A DNA stretch of 64,000 nucleotides from an uncultured Oscillospiraceae bacterium (GTDB lineage: Bacteria; Bacillota; Clostridia; Oscillospirales; Oscillospiraceae). Location: the NCBI GenBank assembly GCA_910588135.1, contig CAJUOT010000007.1:13258-77257 (forward strand), written 5' to 3'. Positions within the stretch are counted from its first letter, which is position 1, and every line of letters starts with the position of its first letter. The notes below the pieces were generated by a model that had not been told where the DNA came from, ran no database searches, and was given only the letters and a program-made list of their open reading frames with translations. A program made the position numbers and the translations under genes. Shown piece after piece: positions 1-6,785 of the stretch.

Positions 1-167
1 CCCAGGACAGAACAGACCGCCAAAAACTCGTTGGCGTCCAGTTTGCGGCGGTGTTTGAGGGACGCACAAAGTTTATCTGGGGTAATGCCCGCTCGCTGGG
101 CAATGACGGATTGTTTTAAGGCCCTGTCCTCAATAATGCGGGAAATTTGGTCGCGTACATCTGGCAT
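1..167 (-). CDS. XRE-like HTH protein, cut by window start
   Basis: The minus strand from the ATG at 167 stays open to the window edge and gives 55 residues (begins MPDVRDQISR). A helix-turn-helix is seen around residues 19-42 (QSVIAQRAGITPDKLCASLK). A GAGGAG ribosome site lies about 10 bases upstream and a TTGACA/TATTGT promoter precedes it. It is divergent from the two-HTH regulator at 329 and shares an inverted 11-mer with that gene's promoter. It is probably the repressor or excision regulator of the integrated element whose integrase follows. The C-terminus lies outside the window, so the family beyond HTH is unknown. Confidence 0.7.
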   Translation of the reverse strand, partial: MPDVRDQISRIIEDRALKQSVIAQRAGITPDKLCASLKHRRKLDANEFLAVCSVL

Positions 168-210
168 TTGTGCTAAGCTCCTCTCTTACCGAAATTTTGT
201 GTACTATAAG

Positions 211-239
211 ACAATACCACACGAAAATTAGGTTGTCAA
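211..239 (-). promoter_or_regulatory. Promoter of the leftmost HTH gene
   Basis: On the minus strand TTGACA (239-234), a 17-base spacer and TATTGT (216-211) form a good sigma-A promoter about 45 bases before the HTH start codon. The 11-mer TTTTGTGTACT (195-205, plus strand) lies just downstream, where a bound repressor would block initiation. Confidence 0.65.
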
Positions 240-270
240 GACAATTATACTGATTTTTTTGGTTTTCGTA

Positions 271-299
271 TTGCAGTACACAAAAATATCTGTTATAAT
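271..299 (+). promoter_or_regulatory. Promoter of the two-HTH regulator
   Basis: TTGCAG (271-276), 17 bases and a perfect TATAAT (294-299). The 11-mer AGTACACAAAA (275-285) overlaps the -35 and spacer. It is the exact inverted copy of 195-205 in the divergent promoter, so both are candidate operators of one HTH protein. Confidence 0.7.
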
Positions 300-328
300 G
301 CGAACAGCTACTAAAGGAGGTCAATTTC

Positions 329-949
329 ATGACTAAGGAAGAAATAGGCCAAATCATTAAAGAATCCCGTGTTTCTGCTGGGCTTACTCAATTACAAGTT
401 GCAAAAAAGTTAGAACGTCCCCAGCAAACTATAGCTTCTTGGGAAAGTGGAAAATCTCAACCAGATGCTAACACTCTATTTGAGCTATTCCAGGTTTTAG
501 GGCGCTCTGTTGATGAAGCCTTTGGCTTCAAAGACAATGCCCCACCGCTATCTGCGGACGCCCTGAAAGTAGCACGAGACTATGAATGTCTCCAAGAATG
601 GGGGAAAAGGTTTGTTAAAGCGGAGATTGAAAAGCAAATAGCGTTTGATAGGAATCTATCAGAAAATCTAAAAATATATCGCGCAAAGCGAAATCTGACA
701 CAACAAAAACTTGCTGAAAAGTCGGGTGTTCTTCTTGAAAGAATACAGAAATTTGAAAATGAAGATGGACAAATTCAGTTGGCAGACTTAATTCGCACAC
801 AGGAACTTACTCAAATTTCTGAAATATTGCAAATTTCTCCAGTGTCATTGTTGGGGCTCAATCTTACCTATGAGCAGATGAAACAGGTTCTTGACCGTGG
901 GAACAATACCATAGAGAGGGCTGAACCGTTGGGCCAAGAAAACGAATAA
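329..949 (+). CDS. XRE-family regulator with two HTH segments
   Basis: A 206-residue cytoplasmic DNA-binding protein. Residues about 8-65 are a classical Cro/C1-type HTH (IIKESRVSAGLTQLQVAKKL then QTIASWESGKSQP). A second HTH-like stretch is at about 110-170 (LKIYRAKRNLTQQKLAEKSG). AAAGGAGG (313-320) is well placed before the ATG, and a consensus promoter sits at 271-299. Base composition is clearly more AT-rich than the chromosomal genes to the right, fitting a mobile element. It is divergent from another HTH gene and probably part of the element's lysogeny-type or transfer switch. The targets are not known. Confidence 0.8.
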   Translation: MTKEEIGQIIKESRVSAGLTQLQVAKKLERPQQTIASWESGKSQPDANTLFELFQVLGRSVDEAFGFKDNAPPLSADALKVARDYECLQEWGKRFVKAEIEKQIAFDRNLSENLKIYRAKRNLTQQKLAEKSGVLLERIQKFENEDGQIQLADLIRTQELTQISEILQISPVSLLGLNLTYEQMKQVLDRGNNTIERAEPLGQENE

Positions 950-985
950 ATGGGCAAACGCTAAACGCTTGCGGCTTCGGGCAAA

Positions 986-1019
986 GAAAGAACCGCCCAG
1001 GGCGGCAGCCCCGGACGGC
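986..1019 (+). repeat. Left copy of ~34-bp direct repeat
   Basis: An imperfect direct repeat: AAAGAACCGCCCAGGG followed by a GCAGCCCC/GGACGG tail. The second copy is at 1384-1418. Together they bracket the toxin/antisense-RNA module. Confidence 0.6.
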
Positions 1020-1037
1020 AAAAACAGCAAGCTGAAC

Positions 1038-1066
1038 TTGACAATTTCAAAAATGGCGGTTATACT
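1038..1066 (+). promoter_or_regulatory. Promoter of the antisense RNA
   Basis: TTGACA (1038-1043), exactly 17 bases, TATACT (1061-1066). No credible plus-strand reading frame follows, but a strong terminator ends about 100 bases downstream. This is the layout of a small RNA gene. Confidence 0.7.
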
Positions 1067-1072
1067 GGGAAT

Positions 1073-1170
1073 AGAAAGGGCGCTGCCGGCAGACGGTCAG
1101 CCCCCTAAGAGTTGATTACTTGCAAAGAAGTAACCGCCAAGCTGGGGAGCTGGGGCGGTTACTTCTTTTT
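1073..1170 (+). ncRNA. Putative type I antitoxin RNA
   Basis: The predicted transcript runs from about 7 bases after the -10 element to the T-run at 1166-1170, roughly 98 nt. Its 3' part is the terminator hairpin 1127-1165. This overlaps the stop codon, the last codons and the 3' untranslated region of the 27-residue toxin gene on the opposite strand. Convergent overlap at the toxin 3' end is the arrangement known for TxpA/RatA-type systems. The RNA is inferred from promoter plus terminator only; its expression is not shown. Confidence 0.55.
1127..1170 (+). terminator. Terminator of the antisense RNA
   Basis: GAAGTAACCGCC (1127-1138) pairs with GGCGGTTACTTC (1154-1165) and is followed by TTTTT (1166-1170). 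The toxin's TAA lies inside the right arm, so both convergent transcripts would carry this hairpin. Confidence 0.75.
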
Positions 1171-1242
1171 ATCTGCCGCAATAAAGAGGCTGATAACGCC
1201 GATGATGACCAAACAAAGCTGTAATACTTCGGATGTACTCAT
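1159..1242 (-). CDS. Holin-like type I toxin, 27 residues
   Basis: The minus-strand ATG at 1242 opens a 27-codon frame ending in TAA at 1159. The product starts MSTSEVLQL, has one hydrophobic segment (about residues 8-23, LQLCLVIIGVISLFIA) and ends with a charged DKKK tail. The MSTxE start, single membrane helix and basic end match the short 'putative holin-like toxin' peptides of Firmicutes. A purine-rich AAGGGGGG ribosome site lies about 10 bases upstream. The inferred mRNA has a roughly 100-nt leader containing a hairpin (1269-1289), also usual for such toxins. Assignment rests on size, pattern and context. Confidence 0.65.
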   Translation of the reverse strand: MSTSEVLQLCLVIIGVISLFIAADKKK

Positions 1243-1350
1243 TGGGCAAGCCCCCCTTTCCTGAGATCAGGGGGCAAGAAGCGCCCCCTGTCAAGAGGGC
1301 CCACCGCCTACCGTTACTGGCAGCGCTGAAAGCTGTGCTTTCCTGCGCCC

Positions 1351-1379
1351 AGCATATCACAGCCGCCGACAAAATGCAA
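1351..1379 (-). promoter_or_regulatory. Promoter of the small toxin mRNA
   Basis: On the minus strand TTGCAT (1379-1374), 17 bases, TATGCT (1356-1351). It would start the toxin mRNA near 1344, giving a leader of about 100 nt that folds through AGGGGGC/GCCCCCT (1269-1289). Confidence 0.5.
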
Positions 1380-1383
1380 CAGG

Positions 1384-1418
1384 AAAAGAACCGCCCAGGG
1401 GTTGCAGCCCCCGGACGG
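1384..1418 (+). repeat. Right copy of ~34-bp direct repeat
   Basis: Second copy of the repeat at 986-1019, with a few base differences. It overlaps the upstream edge of the toxin promoter, so the toxin cassette lies between the two copies. Confidence 0.6.
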
Positions 1419-1515
1419 TAAGAACGCAGATACCGTGAGACCAATCAAGGCACCTTTGCGCCCTTTTATGATAGCATAATCGGGCCGTGGTGTCAAACAG
1501 AAAGGAGTTTTCACC

Positions 1516-2685
1516 ATGGCGAAAAAAGGGGCAAAGGGCGGGGGCACGATCCGCAAAAAGACCGTCACCCGCTCGGGGAAGGAGTACACCTATTGGGAGG
1601 CCCGGATCACCGTGGGCCGCGACCCCGGCACCGGGAAACAGCTCCAGCGCTCCATCACCGGCAAGACGCAAAAGGAAGTGCGGGAGAAAATGGCCCAGGC
1701 CGTGGCGGAAGTAGACCGGGGCACCTATACCGCCCCCACAAAATTGACCGTGGGCCAATGGCTGGATACCTGGGCCGGGGACTACCTGGGCGGGGTGAAA
1801 TCCACCACGGCGGCGGTATACCGGGCCAGCATCAGAACCTATATCAAGCCCGCGCTGGGGGCCTCCCGCTTGGATCAGCTCCACCCCCACGCCGTCCAGG
1901 GCTTTGTCAATGGGCTGAAGGGCCTCTCTCCGGCTACTGTGCACCTAACCCATGGGGTGCTCCACCATGCCATGGAAAAGGCGGTGGAGCTGGGCTATAT
2001 TCCAAACAACCCCGCCGCAAGGTGTGCGCTGCCTAAAATCGAGCGGGAGGAACCGCGCCCGCTCGATGATGCCCAGGTCGCGGCCCTGTTGGAAGCGGTC
2101 AGGGGCGGTGACATGGAGCACCTTGTCACCGTAGCGCTGTTTACCGGCCTGCGTATGTCCGAGCTGCTGGGCCTCACCTGGGACGCGATAGATTTTGAGG
2201 GCCGCACGATCACGGTAAATAAGCAATTGACCAGGCAGGGCCACCGGGGGGAAGGGCTGTTCCAGTCCCCCAAGAGCAATAAGATACGAACCATCACCCC
2301 GGCCGGGATGGTATTCGACGCATTGAGACGACAACAAATCCGGCAGGCTGAAATGCAGCTTCGAGCGGGCCCGCTGTGGGGCAATCCGCACGGCCTTGTG
2401 TTTACGGTGGGGAACGGCGGGCCCTTCAACCAGTCGAAAGCGGGCCGGGGTTTCAAATCCGCCGCTGCCGCCGCCGGAATGCCTGATTTCCATTTCCACT
2501 CCCTGCGCCATACCTACGCCGTGAACGCGATCCGCGCTGGGGACGATATCAAGACCGTGCAGGGCAACCTCGGGCACGCTACCGCCGCCTTTACCCTTGA
2601 TAAATACGGCCATGTCACCGAGCGCATGAAGCGGGACAGCGCGGCCCGGATGGAGAGCTTCATCAAGGACGTTATGAACCTGTAA
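1516..2685 (+). CDS. int: Tyrosine recombinase / integrase
   Basis: A 389-residue phage/ICE-type integrase. Residues about 20-65 form the AP2-like arm-binding domain (YWEARITVGRDPGTGKQLQ), about 75-160 the SAM-like core-binding domain, and about 180-385 the catalytic domain. The catalytic set is visible: Arg in TGLRMSEL, HSLRHTY (HxxR), GNLGHAT, and the nucleophile Tyr in LDKYGHV. AAAGGAG precedes the ATG at 1516. It sits at the right end of the HTH/toxin block, so it probably integrates the element that extends left of the window. The gene is much more GC-rich than the HTH gene at 329. No att repeat could be identified. Confidence 0.9.
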   Translation: MAKKGAKGGGTIRKKTVTRSGKEYTYWEARITVGRDPGTGKQLQRSITGKTQKEVREKMAQAVAEVDRGTYTAPTKLTVGQWLDTWAGDYLGGVKSTTAAVYRASIRTYIKPALGASRLDQLHPHAVQGFVNGLKGLSPATVHLTHGVLHHAMEKAVELGYIPNNPAARCALPKIEREEPRPLDDAQVAALLEAVRGGDMEHLVTVALFTGLRMSELLGLTWDAIDFEGRTITVNKQLTRQGHRGEGLFQSPKSNKIRTITPAGMVFDALRRQQIRQAEMQLRAGPLWGNPHGLVFTVGNGGPFNQSKAGRGFKSAAAAAGMPDFHFHSLRHTYAVNAIRAGDDIKTVQGNLGHATAAFTLDKYGHVTERMKRDSAARMESFIKDVMNL

Positions 2686-2809
2686 AGGGAAAAAATAAGG
2701 GAAAACTTCATCCATAACGCATCTATATCCCGCTCGACCCGTTGAAAACAAAGGGTTACACCCCACAGGGACACAAAGTGAACTGGGGGGGTAGCAAGAC
2801 GGTACAGGG

Positions 2810-2864
2810 TAAAAATCAACAGAGATAGTAGGATCAATGATCCTACTATCTCTGTTGATTTTTA
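2810..2864. terminator. Bidirectional terminator, 27-bp perfect stem
   Basis: Bases 2810-2836 and 2838-2864 are perfect inverted copies around one central A. Each arm ends in A/T runs (TAAAAATC, GATTTTTA), so it can terminate transcripts in both directions. It lies 5 bases past the stop of the exporter operon and after int. Confidence 0.8.
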
Positions 2865-2869
2865 TCCCA

Positions 2870-5002
2870 TTATCTGTCGCATGATACATCTCCCTGCTGA
2901 TACACTGTTCGGATGATATCATCGATCTTCGCTTCCTCCAGCCCCACTTCCTTGATTGGAGCTATGTGTGAGATGTCCTCGATCAGCCTGGCGGCGGTGA
3001 TCTCATCCTTCCGGAAACGGTAAACGGCCCGGGCCTCGTTCACTGAGACAAGCTCCGCATGGAGGTGCGGGATAGTGGCGGGCCGGTAGAAGTCGATGAT
3101 GAGATGGCGGTAGGGCGCGATTTTGTCCACCAGCGTATCCAGGGAACCATCCTCAATGATCTTCCCCTCGTTGATGATGATTACCCGCTGGCACAGCTCC
3201 TGGATATCGCCCAGATCGTGGGTGGTCAGGATGATAGTCGTTTTGTTCCGCTGATTGACCTCCTTGATGAACTTCCGGACGGAGTATTTCGCCTCCACAT
3301 CCAGGCCGATGGTGGGCTCGTCCAAAAACAATACGTCTGGGGAATGGAGCATGGCCGCCACCAAATCGCCCCTCATCCGCTGACCAAGAGAGAGCTGCCG
3401 CACCGGGGTGTCGATGAACCGGTCGATCTGGAAGATCTCGTTGAGTGCACCCAGGTTCTTTTTGTAGTCGCTATCCTCGATCTGATAGATTCGCTTCAGC
3501 AGCTCAAAAGTCTCGCCCAGCCGCAGGTCCCAGTTCAGCTGGCTGCGCTGGCCGAACACCACGCCCAGGTTGCGCACCACCCGTTTGCGGTCCCGCTGAG
3601 GTGATACACCGTCGATTAGGATCTCGCCGCTGGTAGGCCGCATGATGCCGGAAAGCATCTTCACTGTGGTGCTTTTTCCCGCGCCATTGGGGCCTATGTA
3701 GCCCACGACGTCCCCCTTTTCGATGGAAAAGGAGATGTCATCCACTGCCCGGACGTATTCCGCCTTCTGCACGAAGAGGTTTTTCACCGCGCCCCGCAGG
3801 CCGCTCTCTTTTTTGATTTTTTTATACTCCTTCACCAGATGGCTGACTTCAATGATGTCCATGGATGCGCCTCCCCGCCTCTTATCCATCACCGCTTTTG
3901 TATCCGCTGTTCCGCCTCGATCTGTTCCACAAGGATCTCTCGCCATGATCCGCTCGAAATCAATGCCGCGCGATTGTTCCGTCTCAATCCAGCTCAAGAT
4001 CTGTCCCACCTTCTCCGGATCGGCCTGATCCCGCTTGAGGGCATGAAGGGGCCGCCACCAGAAAGGCCGCAAATACCGGTAGAGCAGTAGCGCGGCCTCT
4101 CTCTCCGCCTGTGTAAAATGATAGCTGTTTTTCATTAGCGAAAGATTATCCAGAAAGGACCGGAGGGCCTTTTCACTGTTCTCCTCCACATAATACATAT
4201 TGTTTTCCCGTTTGTCCAGGATGTCTTCGTCAAAATTGATCCACAGCTCCCGGAAGAATACGTTCAGCGCGGTATCTCTGCCGGTGAGGTTGAGATCCAG
4301 CACACCGGCGAAGCGCATATCACGGTCCAGCAGGATGTTGCCCGGGTTCAGATCAGCTTGAAACATGGAGACAGGGAGCCGGCCGTATATCCGCTCCAAC
4401 GCACCGCGATTCGCAAGAAAGCGGGACCATATCCGCTGAAACCGCTCGGTATATCGGGGGAACCGCCCCTCTATGATCTCCTTGAATTCCAGGGCGCACT
4501 CCATGATCTCATCACAGAGGTCGGAGGGACAGAATCGTTCCAGAATACATAAGCCGGAGGGAAAGTCCCCAAAATCCAGCCGGGCCGAACCCACCTCGCA
4601 GAGAAACCGAAGGGCGTCGTCATGGTAAATATACCGTCCGTTTTGCAGGATCGCCCTTTCGCCAAGCTGCTCCGCCGTTTGGAGCCGCGCCAATTCTTCC
4701 GCGTACACGACGCAGGGCCTGCCCTCGTAGTCCACAGCCTCCGCAACGTTCCCGTGTCTGCTGGCGATGATCTGAGGGCAGTGATAGCCCATCGCCTTGT
4801 AAGCCGCCGCGGTTTTCCGCCAGATCTCCACACGGTGGGGCGTTGTAAAATCATTGCACGCGATCTTGATCGCCAGCCCTTGATCTTCCCACCGCGCAAA
4901 GACTGTGCGGCGGAGATCATCCTCTCCCCGGCTGGTGTCCTTGTATTCCCAGCTGCATGGCGGATCGTCGCGATAGAGCGAATAGATATCAGTAAGATTC
5001 AT
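2870..5002 (-). CDS. Kinase-like domain fused to ABC-2 ATPase
   Basis: One continuous 710-codon frame. Residues 1 to about 375 resemble an aminoglycoside-phosphotransferase/choline-kinase fold: SMFQADLNPGNILLD stands where the Brenner loop HxDxxxxN lies, with Gln replacing the usual His, and VLDLN replaces the metal-binding DxD. From residue 381 (MDIIEV) it is a full ABC ATPase with Walker A GPNGAGKST, signature LSLGQ, Walker B LFLDEPTIGLD and H-loop TTHD. An in-frame ATG at 3862 with GGGGAGG about 7 bases upstream could also produce the ATPase alone (330 residues). It is the last gene of an operon with two ABC2_membrane_6 permeases. The substrate is unknown; the kinase half may be inactive or regulatory. 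Confidence 0.8.
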   Translation of the reverse strand: MNLTDIYSLYRDDPPCSWEYKDTSRGEDDLRRTVFARWEDQGLAIKIACNDFTTPHRVEIWRKTAAAYKAMGYHCPQIIASRHGNVAEAVDYEGRPCVVYAEELARLQTAEQLGERAILQNGRYIYHDDALRFLCEVGSARLDFGDFPSGLCILERFCPSDLCDEIMECALEFKEIIEGRFPRYTERFQRIWSRFLANRGALERIYGRLPVSMFQADLNPGNILLDRDMRFAGVLDLNLTGRDTALNVFFRELWINFDEDILDKRENNMYYVEENSEKALRSFLDNLSLMKNSYHFTQAEREAALLLYRYLRPFWWRPLHALKRDQADPEKVGQILSWIETEQSRGIDFERIMARDPCGTDRGGTADTKAVMDKRRGGASMDIIEVSHLVKEYKKIKKESGLRGAVKNLFVQKAEYVRAVDDISFSIEKGDVVGYIGPNGAGKSTTVKMLSGIMRPTSGEILIDGVSPQRDRKRVVRNLGVVFGQRSQLNWDLRLGETFELLKRIYQIEDSDYKKNLGALNEIFQIDRFIDTPVRQLSLGQRMRGDLVAAMLHSPDVLFLDEPTIGLDVEAKYSVRKFIKEVNQRNKTTIILTTHDLGDIQELCQRVIIINEGKIIEDGSLDTLVDKIAPYRHLIIDFYRPATIPHLHAELVSVNEARAVYRFRKDEITAARLIEDISHIAPIKEVGLEEAKIDDIIRTVYQQGDVSCDR

Positions 5003-5039
5003 CGATCAGGTATGCCTCTTTTCTATTTGGTTTGTGCGC

Positions 5040-5849
5040 TCAGCTCCCGGCGCTCTCGTACTTCCCTATCCCGGCCCGGAACACCGCGCAGCTCCCCGCG
5101 AACAGAAGCAGCCCCACCCCCAGCGTGATGACCGCCAGCGGCACAGGGAAGGCATCAGGGTCCATTCCCAGCATATCTTTTACAGGCCAGAAGGTAATCC
5201 AGGCCAGGGGCAGGAGAAAGGTGAACAGCACCTGCGCCCACTCGGGGTAAATGGTGAGGGGATACATGGACACCCGCTCGAACAGCTCTCCCACCATGTC
5301 CGTGAAATCGGCGGGGCTTTTCGTCCAGAAGGACATGGAGCCGCAGAACATCCACACCGCCCCGCGGATCAGCGTCCCGCCCGCCAGGGTGCAGAGGATC
5401 AGCAGGATATTGGTCAGGCTGGGAGCCAGCTCCACCTTGATACAGCCGTAGACAAATATCATCAGGCCGGGGAGAATGTCGGTGAAGCCGATGAGATTGA
5501 AGTCGTCGAACAGGAACTGGAAGATCAGACCCATGGGCCGCAGCAGGAACCGGTCAAACTCCCCGTCGATCATCCAATAGCCCAGACCCCAGGTCTGGAT
5601 GAAGAGCACCACCGCCAGGCCGTGGCTCAGCACCGACATGCCGTATAAAAACGCCAGGCTTTCGTAGCCCCAGCCGCCGATGCTGCCGAACTGGTCCACC
5701 ACAAACTTGATGGTGGCAAAGCCCACCACCCATTGGATGCAGTTGGCCAGCACGTGGCCGGTCAGCATAAAGGGGTATTCCAGCCGGGATTGGATGGATT
5801 GCCTGATAGATATAGCGGCTACGGAGGCATAGTATCGAATTGTTTTCAT
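5040..5849 (-). CDS. ABC-2 exporter permease (DUF990 type)
   Basis: A 269-residue integral membrane protein (MKTIRYYASVAAISIRQSIQSRLEYPF...), with about six hydrophobic segments and no signal peptide. The pattern matches ABC2_membrane_6/DUF990 permeases, which occur as unequal pairs with one ATPase. The ATG at 5849 is chosen because GGGAGG lies 9 bases upstream; a TTG at 5858 is also in frame. The start is 5 bases after the stop of the partner permease. The ATPase-containing gene follows 37 bases later. Confidence 0.8.
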   Translation of the reverse strand: MKTIRYYASVAAISIRQSIQSRLEYPFMLTGHVLANCIQWVVGFATIKFVVDQFGSIGGWGYESLAFLYGMSVLSHGLAVVLFIQTWGLGYWMIDGEFDRFLLRPMGLIFQFLFDDFNLIGFTDILPGLMIFVYGCIKVELAPSLTNILLILCTLAGGTLIRGAVWMFCGSMSFWTKSPADFTDMVGELFERVSMYPLTIYPEWAQVLFTFLLPLAWITFWPVKDMLGMDPDAFPVPLAVITLGVGLLLFAGSCAVFRAGIGKYESAGS

Positions 5850-5854
5850 GGCGC

Positions 5855-6646
5855 TCAACCTCCCTGAATCAGAACCGCCGCAGCCATCTTTTTTTGCAGA
5901 ACGTCAAACAGCAGCCATAGTACCGCGCACCAGAACAGCTGAAGTCCTGTACGGAAAGCAATCTCCTCCATAGTGTACTGTCCGATGTAGATGCCCAGGG
6001 GGAGCTGGTAGATGTACATAAAGGGCAGCAGCTCCAGCACGTTCCGAAACCCAACAGGGAAAAACCAGAGGGGGAAGATGCTTCCCGACAGTAGCTTCAT
6101 GATGAACCCCTTCACGTTGGCCAGCGGTCCCAGTTTCAATGTCTTGAAGGCGCACAGCCCCAGCAGGGCCGCCAGGAGCCAGTTGATGAGATAGCCGACG
6201 GCAAAGCTGAGCAGGAAGAACAGGAAGTGGACCGCCGACACGGGCGCGGGAAAACCGAACATCACCGTGCCCACCAGAAGCAGGGGGACGGCCTTCTGGA
6301 GCAGGGCGGCCGCGCAGTCGCCCAGGTCCTCCGCCAGATAGATGCCGTAAATGCTCACCGGCTTGAGCAGATCCAGGGCTACACTGCCCGACCGGACGCT
6401 CCGTGCGATCCGGTCCTGGACCCCCATGGTCAGCAGGTTCCCCATGATGACAGAAATGGTGGTGTAGGTGATCATATCCCGCTGACTCACGCCGGAAACG
6501 GTTTCGGCCCCATCGTAGGCAGCGGTCCAAAAGCAGGACATGGCGTACATGATGAGACACTGGACCAGGATGGTGGAGATCACGTTGAAACGATAGGCCA
6601 GTGCCGTCTGTACCCTGATCTTTGAGACAAATAGATAAGCATTCAT
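5855..6646 (-). CDS. ABC-2 exporter permease (DUF990 type)
   Basis: First gene of the exporter operon, about 263 residues from MNAYLFVSKIRVQTALAYRFNV. It has about six membrane segments and a cytoplasmic N-terminus typical of ABC2_membrane_6. The ATG at 6646 has GCGAGG about 9 bases upstream. Longer in-frame starts (to a TTG at 6718) lack a ribosome site and would add a polar tail that the family does not have. It should pair with the second permease and the fused ATPase. It is divergent from the GH31 gene. Confidence 0.78.
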   Translation of the reverse strand: MNAYLFVSKIRVQTALAYRFNVISTILVQCLIMYAMSCFWTAAYDGAETVSGVSQRDMITYTTISVIMGNLLTMGVQDRIARSVRSGSVALDLLKPVSIYGIYLAEDLGDCAAALLQKAVPLLLVGTVMFGFPAPVSAVHFLFFLLSFAVGYLINWLLAALLGLCAFKTLKLGPLANVKGFIMKLLSGSIFPLWFFPVGFRNVLELLPFMYIYQLPLGIYIGQYTMEEIAFRTGLQLFWCAVLWLLFDVLQKKMAAAVLIQGG

Positions 6647-6685
6647 TTTATGGAACCTCGCAGTTTCTGCCGTATCATTTCGGTG

Positions 6686-6714
6686 TTGCCAAGGCCGCAT
6701 GATTCTGCTATAGT
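6686..6714 (+). promoter_or_regulatory. Promoter of the GH31 gene
   Basis: TTGCCA (6686-6691), 17 bases, TATAGT (6709-6714), about 70 bases before the GH31 ATG. It lies inside the leader of the divergent exporter operon. Confidence 0.6.
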
Positions 6715-6785
6715 TCAAATCGCGCAGAGGCTTACGGGAGGGAGATCTTATACCTCCGGCGGCGCGGGGAAAGGAGCGTAATGCT

